A stretch of 64,000 nt of DNA, from NCBI GenBank assembly GCA_951799405.1, contig OX637334.1:5642001-5706000 (forward strand). The letters run 5' to 3'. This document shows, one piece after another, positions 10,947 to 19,900 of the stretch. Position numbers and translations under genes: made by a program. Positions within the stretch are counted from its first letter, which is position 1. The number at the start of each line of letters is the position of its first letter. The notes under the pieces are model-generated. The model had not been told where the DNA came from. It saw only the letters and a list, made by a program, of their open reading frames with translations, and searched no databases. Source of the DNA: Agapetus fuscipes. Lineage: Eukaryota; Arthropoda; Insecta; Trichoptera; Glossosomatidae.

Positions 10947-11879
10947 GTTTTTTGAATTACTATTGTATGTCGTATTTGTTCTGTTTTGTATATTTATATT
11001 TCTGTTCATTTTTGTTTTGTCTGTATAATCACTTTTTTTATTTTTAACAAAACAATCTTTTTGTACATGTCCTGTACGCTTACATGAGTAACAGATTACT
11101 GTGTGTTTTTTAAAATTTCCATTTTTTATAAAACAATTTCTTTCCACATGTCCTCTTTTATTACAAAAGTAGCATACTATATTATTTGTGAAACTTCTAC
11201 ATTTATTCTGTATGTAATCTAATTTTCTATTTTTAGTCCAACAATCTATTTCATCATGTCCTAATTTATTACAAAAATTGCATTTTTGCATTACATTTTT
11301 CTCTTCTGTGTCATTCATTACATTTAAATTTTTACATTCATTAAATTTTATAAATGATTCAAACTTGCTACATATTGTAGATAATTCCTCTGTATTTTTA
11401 ATTTTAGATGTTGTCAGTAAAGTTGCATATTTTTCTGACAATCCATGAATTATTATGTCCATAAGTTCATGCATTCTTTTATTTAATAAATTATTTTTTG
11501 ATTTTACCTTTAAAATATAAACAGATGCATTATCATGACCTTGTACCATATTTAAAATTTCTAACTTAAGATTCCTTTGAAAGTCATATTTTTCAAATTG
11601 TTGTAAGAATTTGGTTTTAAAAATTTTCCAATCAAATTCACAGTTAATTGCTCTGTACCAAGTTAACGGAAAATCTGTTAAAAATATAGGCATACACTCT
11701 ACCAAATAATCTAATTTTAATTTGTAGACTTTGGCTAATTCTTCTAACCTTATTATAAATTCATTTGGTTCACTTTCACCATTAAAAGATATTTTTAATT
11801 TGAGAGGATCAAAATTTATGGACTCCATTGTGTTACTTTCTAAATCCTTTTTATTATTTATTTTTTTAGATTTCGTCAT
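10941..11879 (-). CDS. gag: Gag with three CCHC zinc knuckles
   Basis: This 312-residue protein has a basic N-terminus, a capsid-like helical region (residues about 25-185, with PLTWYRAI and FLQQFEKYDF typical of gypsy Gag) and three zinc knuckles at C200-C213, C236-C249 and C263-C276, each C-X2-C-X4-H-X4-C. The ATG at 11879 is the first in frame and is followed by a lysine-rich start. The last codons hold the slippery sequence that leads into protease. Codon use is extremely A/T-rich, unlike the other gypsy element in the window, so the two belong to separate lineages. Confidence 0.9.
   Translation of the reverse strand: MTKSKKINNKKDLESNTMESINFDPLKLKISFNGESEPNEFIIRLEELAKVYKLKLDYLVECMPIFLTDFPLTWYRAINCEFDWKIFKTKFLQQFEKYDFQRNLKLEILNMVQGHDNASVYILKVKSKNNLLNKRMHELMDIIIHGLSEKYATLLTTSKIKNTEELSTICSKFESFIKFNECKNLNVMNDTEEKNVMQKCNFCNKLGHDEIDCWTKNRKLDYIQNKCRSFTNNIVCYFCNKRGHVERNCFIKNGNFKKHTVICYSCKRTGHVQKDCFVKNKKSDYTDKTKMNRNINIQNRTNTTYNSNSKNL
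10947..10953 (-). promoter_or_regulatory. -1 ribosomal frameshift site A AAA AAC
   Basis: Gag codons AAA AAC preceded by A form the classic retroviral heptamer, six bases before the gag TAG. Protease is in exactly the -1 frame, and the -1 frame stays open from the slip onward through the protease ORF. Confidence 0.8.
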
Positions 11880-11978
11880 TTGCTGTATATTTTCAATTTA
11901 TGCAATTAAAAAAAATCATTTCATTGAAAAAATTTTTTTTCATACAAATTAAATATAACACCATCTATATATATTTAT

Positions 11979-12170
11979 CTAAACTGATTTGAAACAAACT
12001 GGTTCATGTCCAATCTTTTTTCTTCTGGGACGTTCGATTTTTAAATCTTCATTTCTTCTGAACGTAGTGTAGGTAATTTGAATTCTCTCACCTTCAATAT
12101 TTTCAAAACCGCCTTTGAAATCTTGCAATTTCTTGTTATAAATTGTATAAGTTGAGTTTTTTAAAACATT
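11979..12170 (-). CDS. Small leader ORF upstream of gag (no ATG)
   Basis: Between the 5' LTR and gag the minus strand has an uninterrupted frame of 63 codons with normal-looking protein composition. It contains an acidic-polar stretch and a basic cluster (ERPRRKKIG) resembling a nuclear localisation signal, then stops at TAG about 100 bp before the gag ATG. It has no ATG, so it could be a remnant of a longer first ORF, a spliced exon, or chance in AT-rich DNA. I do not recognise a family. Confidence 0.3.
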   Translation of the reverse strand, partial: NVLKNSTYTIYNKKLQDFKGGFENIEGERIQITYTTFRRNEDLKIERPRRKKIGHEPVCFKSV

Positions 12171-12323
12171 TTAAACGTGTTGATGCTTTCACAACCATAA
12201 ATCTGTCCAATTTTAATTATTTCATATATTGTATTGTTTTCAATGTCATTTGTTGAAATCGACTGTCATTTGTTTTTGTTTGTGAAAAATTTTCTTCATA
12301 GGAATTTCATTTACAGATTTTTT

Positions 12324-12341
12324 CTTTTACGTTGGGCGCCA
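12324..12341 (-). promoter_or_regulatory. Primer binding site, tRNA-Lys type
   Basis: Three bases inside the 5' LTR the minus strand reads TGGCGCCCAACGT, the well-known primer site for a tRNA-Lys 3' end. Confidence 0.85.
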
Positions 12342-12344
12342 AAA

Positions 12345-12606
12345 TGTGAGGGTTTTTCCTCTGTCCTGCTGATTGACACAATTAATAATGTAACAGCCAC
12401 TTTAATATGTGTACTTTATTTCCTTTCACAATGTATACACAATAAACCACAGCACAATAATATTAATTATTCTTAATTACACATGCTTGTGGCTCTCACG
12501 CCAGGCAAGCTTCTTCCCTCTTTCCGCATTCTTTTGTTTTCCTTTTTCCATTCAAATTTAAATACAATGTTCCATTCTACCAAACAAACAAACTCATCTC
12601 GTTACA
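12345..12606 (-). repeat. 5' LTR of the deleted gypsy-type element
   Basis: Upstream LTR, same length and ends as the copy at 8429; one visible difference (ATGTGTACT here, ATGTTTACT there). Followed by GAAC. Confidence 0.93.
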
Positions 12607-13310
12607 GAACATACGCAACAAATTTAATTTAAAAATCAACAAATTATAATATGTAGGTACGGACATCAAAAACTAACAGAAAACATTTTTTTTTTTTTTT
12701 AAATCAGAGTTAATGTGTAAAATATGACAAAGAAGGTAAGCAAGAAAGCAAAAAGAAATAAAAATATGTTTAAAGGATTAGGAGTTGGAAAAAGCTGCCT
12801 ACCTGAATTAATGTGCGAGCACACATTCCGAAAGGGAATTGAAAAAAAATCTATTGAAAAGTAACACAAATTTTACATTAGCCTTGGCGGGGAGGTGAAA
12901 AAAGGCGCCGACAGCTCTCAATGGGCAGATCGATGGACCCAAGAAGCGACTTTGAATTATTATCATCTCCTTTAAAAGCGCCCCAAGAAAAATACCCCTC
13001 AAAGGCGCCGAATTAGATTTACTCTCGCACTTTCCAAGTGCGCCTCAATCAATAACACTGCCTTTTGTATTCACACGGGAAAAGGGGATATTCAATTAAA
13101 ATTATCAAAGATTTAATGATGGGTAATTATTTCCGTTGAGAAGATTGGAGGATTCGTACGTTTAGGAGTGGACTGAGAAAGGATGAAGAGAAACTAAGAA
13201 CGCGATTTTTTTTTTCGTGAAAAAACATAATATTAGAAACGACATTATTTTTTAATTCAAAATATAAATGGAAGCACCGTATTCGATGTTTTCTATACTT
13301 AGTTTTGCTG
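12607..13310. other. LINE spacer, then unassigned sequence
   Basis: The first 100 bp continue the LINE 3' region interrupted by the LTR element. From about 12720 the DNA includes a GC-richer part with repeated AAGGCGCCGA; no coding frame or repeat family is recognised. Confidence 0.4.
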
Positions 13311-13314
13311 AGGA

Positions 13315-13590
13315 TGGATGATGATGATGGATGATTTCTTTCCTGTTGCGCCATTTAATGGCCCAGGACCATCTCAAGAGCGCCATGGCTTCTGGAGAAA
13401 AGCAGTGTCTTCAGTCCCTTTCTGAAGGTGGTGGTAGGCTGGTTCGCGCGAACACCGACGGGCAAAGTGTTCCAGGCAACCGGCCCGGCCACCGCAAAAC
13501 TCCTGTCTGCAAAATTTGATGTGTTCGCTCTTTTGCGCACTATGACCTTGTTGACAGCGGTGAGAGCAGAGCGTAGTAATATTTTTTTTA
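13315..13590 (-). pseudogene. CR1-like LINE reverse transcriptase, C-terminal end and 3' tail
   Basis: The minus strand is open from about 13590 to 13355 and encodes the terminal block seen in many non-LTR reverse transcriptases: LRSALTA, then NFADRSFAVAGPVAWNTLP and FRKGLKTLLFS. The stop is followed by a short 3' UTR and a CATCAT-type tail at 13315-13335. The insertion is heavily 5' truncated, as is usual for LINEs. A second copy of its 3' UTR is at 56700. Confidence 0.8.
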
Positions 13591-14029
13591 GAAAGCGTCC
13601 AAATTAATGTTCAGATGTATTGTGTAAAGTTTGATTCTGGTTGGATTTCCATTTTTTTTTGGTCCTGTTAATACTACGTAAAGGCAGCCTCTTTTATAGA
13701 TAGAAAATAATTTATTTCACATGCCCAAATGGCGTAGAGAAACACACCGGGTACAGCTACTGTTATAATATTAAACTCATGGACTGCTGTTTTTTTTGTA
13801 CCCTTTTAATTTTGCAGCGAAAACAAAATAATTATGACAAATGCCAAACATCACGAACAGTGGCTGTTCGTAATTTCCTAGTCGTTAAAAAATTATCCCC
13901 CATTCGTTATCGACCAGCAGGCAGTACACAAAATATAAAGCTCTCCGTTTAAACTCAACCATAGCGTTTTAACAACAACAAAAAATCCAGCTGTTATTCT
14001 GATGGGGGTGGGCAATACCTCTACAGGTT

Positions 14030-14285
14030 TGTCTCTAATTTATTCTGCTGAAGCACACCACCTCCTCGACATTCATTACTCTTTTAATGCATATTCATTC
14101 ATTTTCTCATTCTGCAGGTTCCAATCATTTGCAATATGGCTTTTTTGATTGGTTACTTCTTTTCTTGGTCTTTTTCTTGCTTTTGTACACTTTTATCATT
14201 TTTCGTCCATTCTTTCTAGATGCCCAAATCATCTCATTGTCTTTCTCTGAAAATTCATTCTAAATTCTGCGAACTAATTTAAAAC
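14030..14285 (-). pseudogene. Decayed LINE reverse-transcriptase end
   Basis: Complement shows the diagnostic order of the RTE-like LINE end (GCAGGTTCCAATCATTTGCAA on the plus strand; TTTCTAGATGCCCAAATCATC further right), without an intact frame. Confidence 0.5.
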
Positions 14286-14344
14286 CATTTATATCGCAAC
14301 ATATCATAATGAAGGTTTTGAGTTTTTTTTACCTTTGTTTTGGT

Positions 14345-14475
14345 CAACGGAAAGGTTGGCGTAAGGCCAGCCCCCTTAACTGTAAAATAAAAAAATAATC
14401 CACTAGTCAGATGCGACCCCTTTGGGGACAACGCGGCAAAATATTACAATACATGTGAAGCTTACTTGCGTTTAG
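14345..14475 (+). mobile_element. tRNA-derived SINE C, 3' part
   Basis: Contains GGTTGGCGTAAGGCCAGCCC and GACAACGCGGCAAAA, the body of SINE C, without its tRNA head. Confidence 0.75.
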
Positions 14476-14714
14476 CGCTACGGTTAAATGTAAACTTTAC
14501 TTCAAAAGGTGTTATTTATAAAGAATTTGATCTACCTACAGCTGATCCATGCATCATCGTTTTACTTGGAAGGGGAAATTTACGTTAGGCGGCGGTTGAG
14601 CCATGGATTTACTGTGTGTGAATAACGCAATGAAGTTTTATACTTGTGTTACTGAAACGTCATTATATTTGAACGTTAGCGTTTTGCATCAGCATACGCT
14701 ATGAACGCTAGTAT

Positions 14715-14795
14715 TAAAAACGTAAACGTCGATTACGTCATAAAATAAAAACGGAAACGTTGATGACGTCATGAAATAAATTTGTGGAATGAACG
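14715..14795 (+). repeat. Imperfect tandem pair of about 31 bp with TGACGTCA
   Basis: Two adjacent units of AACGxAAACGTxGATxACGTCAT type followed by AAATAAA. The second holds the palindrome TGACGTCA, the CRE core. Function unknown. Confidence 0.5.
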
Positions 14796-14914
14796 CTTCA
14801 CGTGGTGATCTGTATAATGAGCGATGGAATGTTTGATTGTGTAAGCGTGCTTGTTAATGTCTGATTGTGTAACAAATTGTGTAAATGTTTTATGGTTTTG
14901 TTGATGAGGTTTAC

Positions 14915-15148
14915 TTATAATCTACAATCCAAATTGCAAAAATATATGTTGATATTTAAGACACGTCCACTGGAAGGCACGTGTAAGTTCGCACTCACAC
15001 ATGCTGCATGTGTACTCACAACCAAAAATAAACCTCATATGACTTGCGATTCCTGTAGCTCTTCGCTGAAACCGGGGTGGCATTGGCTAAGGTGAAACAA
15101 GTTCTTACAGCATGGGGGCCAGCCTCATACCAACTTATTAGTAAAGCG
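14915..15148 (-). repeat. LINE 3'-end/SINE repeat, diverged copy
   Basis: Reverse copy; beyond its head the LINE spacer and terminal coding complement (ACAAATATTGCAGATCAAC) follow to about 15320. Confidence 0.75.
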
Positions 15149-15320
15149 TCAAAATAATAAAACAAAGAAAAGCAGTTCTGTTGTGAGCTAACAGAACAAA
15201 TAAAAACAAACGAAATTAAATCAATAATATTAAAAAATAAACTGAAAAGCTCAGGCCACAAATATTGCAGATCAACAACCATTGCTTTTCATTCAGAATC
15301 TGACATTTTTCATGCATTGT
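15149..15320 (-). pseudogene. LINE 3' spacer and coding end, decayed
   Basis: Continues the LINE attached to the 14915 repeat; matches the spacers at 3258 and 36790 in layout. Confidence 0.5.
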
Positions 15321-15364
15321 GTCATTTTGTTAAGGCGTATCTTTGTACTTAACGGAATTCAAAT

Positions 15365-15607
15365 TTAAGCATTCTATAATCAAGGATATATTCATTTAAA
15401 GCTCTCAGATGTATGCCCACAAACCAACAAGTGTAGTTCGCGCTTACAAATGCTGAATGTGTACTTACAAATAAAATCCAAACCTCAAATGAACATAAGC
15501 CCCACAACTTTTGCCGACCTTCCCTGAAACAGGGGTGACATTGGCAAAGTGAACCATTTTTTACAGTATGGGTGGTCAGCCTCATACCAACCTTTAAGTC
15601 AAGGAAT
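15365..15607 (-). repeat. LINE 3'-end/SINE repeat, full copy
   Basis: Very close to the copy at 4895, sharing the GCTCTCAGATGTATGCCCAC variant, so the two belong to one subfamily. Confidence 0.85.
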
Positions 15608-15666
15608 AAGAAAAAGCATTAATTGGGAAAAAAACAGAATTCTAAAACACTGTAATCGAATCAAAA

Positions 15667-15935
15667 TATCGTCCCCCGGGTACGTGCTTGGCTTATCGAC
15701 CATTTGATTCAAAGATGACCTCTCAATGCAATTGTCTTAAGAATCACATACTTCACAATCTGAGCTAAGAAAAAACTGTACAGCATGATGATGTGAGGGC
15801 TGTTTTAAATATTCTTGAACTTAATTTCCAGTTTTCATAAGACACACTGGTCCAGTACACATACAAACATTGCTCTTGTGAAATTACCGCTGATGATCAT
15901 AAGACAGACGAGCACTAAGGGGACGATATATTAAG
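15667..15935 (-). mobile_element. MITE family 1, reverse copy
   Basis: Left end GTGCTTGGCTTATCGACC and right end GAGCACTAAGGGGACGAT are inverted; outermost ATATCGTCCCC is also inverted at the two ends. Interior matches the copy at 6195 in reverse. Confidence 0.75.
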
Positions 15936-16484
15936 GAAAATTGTAAGCCTACGCAAAATATATTCAATTCATGCATACTGAAAAATATTTTTGAATCATT
16001 TGATTTCAAAGAAATAATTTTTATATTCTCAAATTGAGTATGTATTTTTCAAAGGCCATGGAATGAAAGTTTTTGAAAAAAAAGATATTAAATTATCTGA
16101 AAGGCGGAATTAAAAAAAAAATGAAAATTATGAAAAGATTTTATCGTGGTTGGAAGAGTCATATATTTTTGAAAGTGAAAAATACATCTATTTTTCTTTT
16201 TATTGAAAATTCGAAAAATTTGAAATGTCAAATCTCAAGGAATAAATTTTTAAAAGGAAGAAATGTAAAGCATTCAGACCCCAATTTATCTGGTTTCTTT
16301 AAGAAAATATTAATTGTTTTCTTTACAACTGCGTTTTGGTTTTTGAATGGGAGGGTACCAGACGTGTTTTTTTTGTATCAAAGTTATCACAACGTTGAAG
16401 TTCTTGATTCGATTAATTTTTCTCAGCCTAAAAAAGATTGCAAAAATCACCAATTTTGGTCTTTTTACCTGAGTAAGTAAATAC
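15936..16484. other. AT-rich; one long frame of doubtful meaning
   Basis: A plus-strand frame of 135 codons (16073-16480) is lysine- and phenylalanine-rich, as expected of chance frames in A-rich DNA. No motif supports it. It ends at the edge of the gypsy insertion. Confidence 0.4.
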
Positions 16485-16957
16485 TGTTACGAAATTAGGG
16501 TTCAATTGTCTTCAAATTAAAAATACACAGGTCTTCTTCAATAGTTATTTATTTTACACTGTTACAAAATTTATTTTCACACTACTTTCTCGATTATTCC
16601 ATTGGTTTCGGTTCACTGATCAGATGGCTTCGATGTGTTTGTTAGTCGCTATGATACTGGCCCGCTCTGCAGGCCATTCGCACCTTTATACTCTTCAGAG
16701 CAGTATGATCCAGAACTAAAGTCGCCAGACGGTTCCAGAGTAATTATTACTTCTCGACGCTTCACGTACTACCTAGAGATACAACCAAAATCCTACCTAC
16801 AAATGTAACACAGTATTCCTATAATTATAACAAATACCTACTTAGCCTAGAGAATTCTACACTTATACATAATTATCGATCTTACCTACCAATACTTTTG
16901 AGGATTCTTATAACTATAACTATCCATACTTATTTCAATATTTATATTTACATAACA
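16485..16957 (-). repeat. 3' LTR of the complete gypsy element
   Basis: This 473-bp repeat is the downstream LTR because the element reads on the minus strand. It begins TGTTACG and ends CATAACA on the plus strand, and reads as the same sequence as 23236-23708. Upstream flank ends in ATAC. Confidence 0.95.
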
Positions 16958-16975
16958 CTACCCCCCACCTAGACT
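16958..16975 (-). promoter_or_regulatory. Polypurine tract, overlapping the pol stop codon
   Basis: On the minus strand an AG-rich run with six consecutive G ends directly at the 3' LTR, as expected for the plus-strand primer. It is also the last codons of pol: the final glycines and the TAG stop lie in this tract, leaving no 3' untranslated space. Confidence 0.8.
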
Positions 16976-19900
16976 GTTTCGTCCCGGAACAGTCTTGACT
17001 CTGTGTAGGTAGGGGCATGCTGATCCACGTCGACACCCTGTGGTCAGGAAGAAGTGGCAGTCCACGGATTTCTCCCCACTGGCTCTCGGCTGCGCTTGCT
17101 CGCAGCACACCATGACGCTGATGCCGACTCCCGAGAACACTGCTTCAATCATACTCCGGATTATCCGCCAGTCTCGATTAGCGCGGCCACCACCCATCTT
17201 CGGTATTGCCAGACGCGCCTGCTGATCCTCCAACATGTAGTCACGCAGCTCAACAAGGCCGTCCCACAATGCCTTGTAGTCCTCTTCCAGGTTGCTGGAA
17301 TCCGGGACAACCAGGCAGTATGCTTGTTGACGCCCCTTCGGTAGTCTCAGAGCTCTTCCTTGCGGGCTGCTCGAGGGTTGCGGTTCTCCGAATTTGTATC
17401 GGAAGACCCGTGCAATTCCTCTAGACATATCTAGATCTTCCGGTACACTGCATGCCAGTGTGTGGTCCCTAGTGACCTCAAATAAGTCCTTGTGGACTTC
17501 TGTGGTCACTCCATGGCGAAACTTCTGCCCTGCCTTCGCGTTCTCCCAAAACGTCTCAAAGGCTGGTGATCTTTCGGATGCGACGCACTGTCGTACTTTT
17601 TGGGCTGGTTGGTCATCATTATCGCCTAGGTATGGTGAGAGGCGATTGTAGTGCACGACCCTTGGTTTTCCGTTTGGTCTCTTTTTTATGCGGTAGACCA
17701 CATCGTTGATGCGCTCCAAGATCTCGTACGGCCCGTCCCAGGAACGCTGAAGTTTCGGACAGTATCCTTGGCGCCTCTTGGGGTCAAAAAGCCACACCCA
17801 GTCACCAGCTTTGTACCCCATGCTGTCAGCTCTGGTGTCATAGCGCTCCTTCATTTGATCGCTGGCTTCCCCGATGTTCAGGTGGACCTGATCATGGATG
17901 TCATCCAGCCTCCTGCGAAGGTCTGTCACATAGTCTTCTCCGGCTAGGTCTTCACCTGGTTTGCAGCCAAATTTGAGATCACAAGGAAGTCGCATTTCTC
18001 GCCCAAACAGTATGCTGCTGGGAGTCTTCTTCGTCGTTTCCTGAACAGCCGACCGGTAAGCCAATAAGAACAAAGGCAGATGTCGGTCCCAGTCCCGCTG
18101 ATGGCTGGACACTACTTTGGCTAAGTACCTCCCCACGGTACGGTTCATCCTTTCCACCATTCCATCAGACTGTGGATGTAGCGCAGTGGTCCTGGTCTTG
18201 TAGATCCCTAGCCGCTCACACATTTGCTGGAAGATAGCAGCTTCAAAGTTCCTTCCCTGATCAGAATGTAATTCCAGGGGTACGCCAAACCTGCTGATAA
18301 ATTCGGTAACTAGAACTTCAGTCACGGTTACGGCCTCTTGGTTAGGGATTGAGTAAGCTTCCACCCACTTGCTGAAGTAATCCATCACCACCATGATGTA
18401 CTTGTTACCCTTCTCAGTTGTAGGAAATGGGCCAGCTATGTCGATGGCAATTCTTTCAAAGGGGCTGCCAACATTGTACTGACGCATTGGTGCTCGCCTT
18501 TTCCTTTGCGGTCCATTGGCCGTTGCACAGGTTACACATTTTCGACACCAATCTTTGACGTCTTCGCTGCAGTTGATCCAGTAAAATCGCTCTTTCACTT
18601 TCTCCAGCGTCTTCTTAACGCCTAGATGTCCTCCAGAAGTTCTTCCATGCAGCAGTCCAAGGATTTCCGGTACTCGGCTCCTCGGAACGAGGGTTTGCTT
18701 TCTTCTAAGTGTGCCGTCTTCCTTCTCGATCTTTCGTTTCAGGAACCCTCCTTCTATCACTATGGATCCCCATTGAGCCCAATAAGCCTTGACAGTTGGT
18801 GATAAGGGGGCGAGTTTTTCCCAGGTTGGCCTTTCTCCTTCTCGCGCCCATTCCATCACATACTTCAAGTCCGGATCATTCAGTTGGTCTTGCGCCAATT
18901 TTTCATCTTGCCAGTCCTCATCTTCGGTGGTCGTCCTTTGGACAATTGCTACTTTGTCCTCCATCTTGCTGCAATGTTTGCAGTCACTGGCGCATGGTCG
19001 TCTGGATAATGCATCCGCATTTCGATGAAGCGTGCCAGGTCTATGTTCGGAGTCATAATCATACTCCTGGAGCCTTTCAATCCATCTAGCCACTTGCCCT
19101 TCTGGGTTTTTGAATTTCAGAAGCCAAACCAGTGCAGCATGATCAGTCCGTAGTGTGAATTTTCTCCCGTACAAGTATTTGCGGAAGTGTTCCACTGATT
19201 TTATCACGGCAAGAAGCTCTCGTCTGGTCACGCAATAATTTCGTTCTGGCTTGGAAAGCACTTTACTGAAGTAACCCAGAACAGTCTCATGCCCATCCTG
19301 TATTTGGGAAAGGACGCCTCCTATCCCCACATTACTAGCGTCGGTATCCAGGATGAACTTTCCATCTTTTCGTGGGTAGCTCAAGATGGGGGCACTTGTT
19401 AATCTTCCCTTAAGCTCTTCAAATGCTTGTGCGCAGGAATCACTCCAATGGAAGCGAGTGTTTTCTTCCGTAAGCTTGGTGAGCGGTTTTGCAATGTCCG
19501 CAAATCTTGGCACAAACCTCCTGTAATAAGTGCACAGCCCCAGGAAACTCCTAGTTTCATGTTTGTCCTTCAGCACGGGCCAGTCTCTTACTGCCTTGAT
19601 TTTGGCAGGGTCAACTTCAACTCCACGTTGAGAAACTATGTGTCCCAGGTAATTTACTTGTTTCTTGAACAGGTTACACTTTTTCGGGTTGAGCTTCAGT
19701 CCAGCGTCTTGTAGTCGCCCGAAAACTTGCTCCAGATTTCTCAACTGATGGTTGAAGTCCTTTCCCAGGATGATTATGTCATCCAAGTATACCAGGCAGG
19801 TTTCCCATGATAGTCCTCGCAGCACATTCTCCATCAGCCTTTCAAACGTGGCGGGGGCATTGCATAAGCCAAATGGCATCACGGTGAACTGCCAAAGTCC

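Larger units (their letters stand above)
8429..12606 (-). mobile_element. Young but internally deleted Ty3/gypsy-type LTR retrotransposon
   Basis: Two 262-bp LTRs starting TGTGAGGG and ending CGTTACA enclose the element, with GAAC on both outer sides as target duplication. On the minus strand the order is leader, gag, protease, integrase C-terminal part, then an AT-rich tail. Reverse transcriptase, RNase H and the N-terminal part of integrase are missing, removed cleanly near 10440. The LTRs differ at one base by eye (T/G near the middle of the left third), so insertion was recent, and the copy probably moved with proteins from a full relative. It lies within an older LINE 3'-end repeat, whose two halves flank it (8366-8428 and 12607 onward). 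Confidence 0.92.

Noticed and set aside
16073..16480. 135-codon lysine-rich frame
   Set aside because: Composition matches chance in A-rich DNA and no motif is present.
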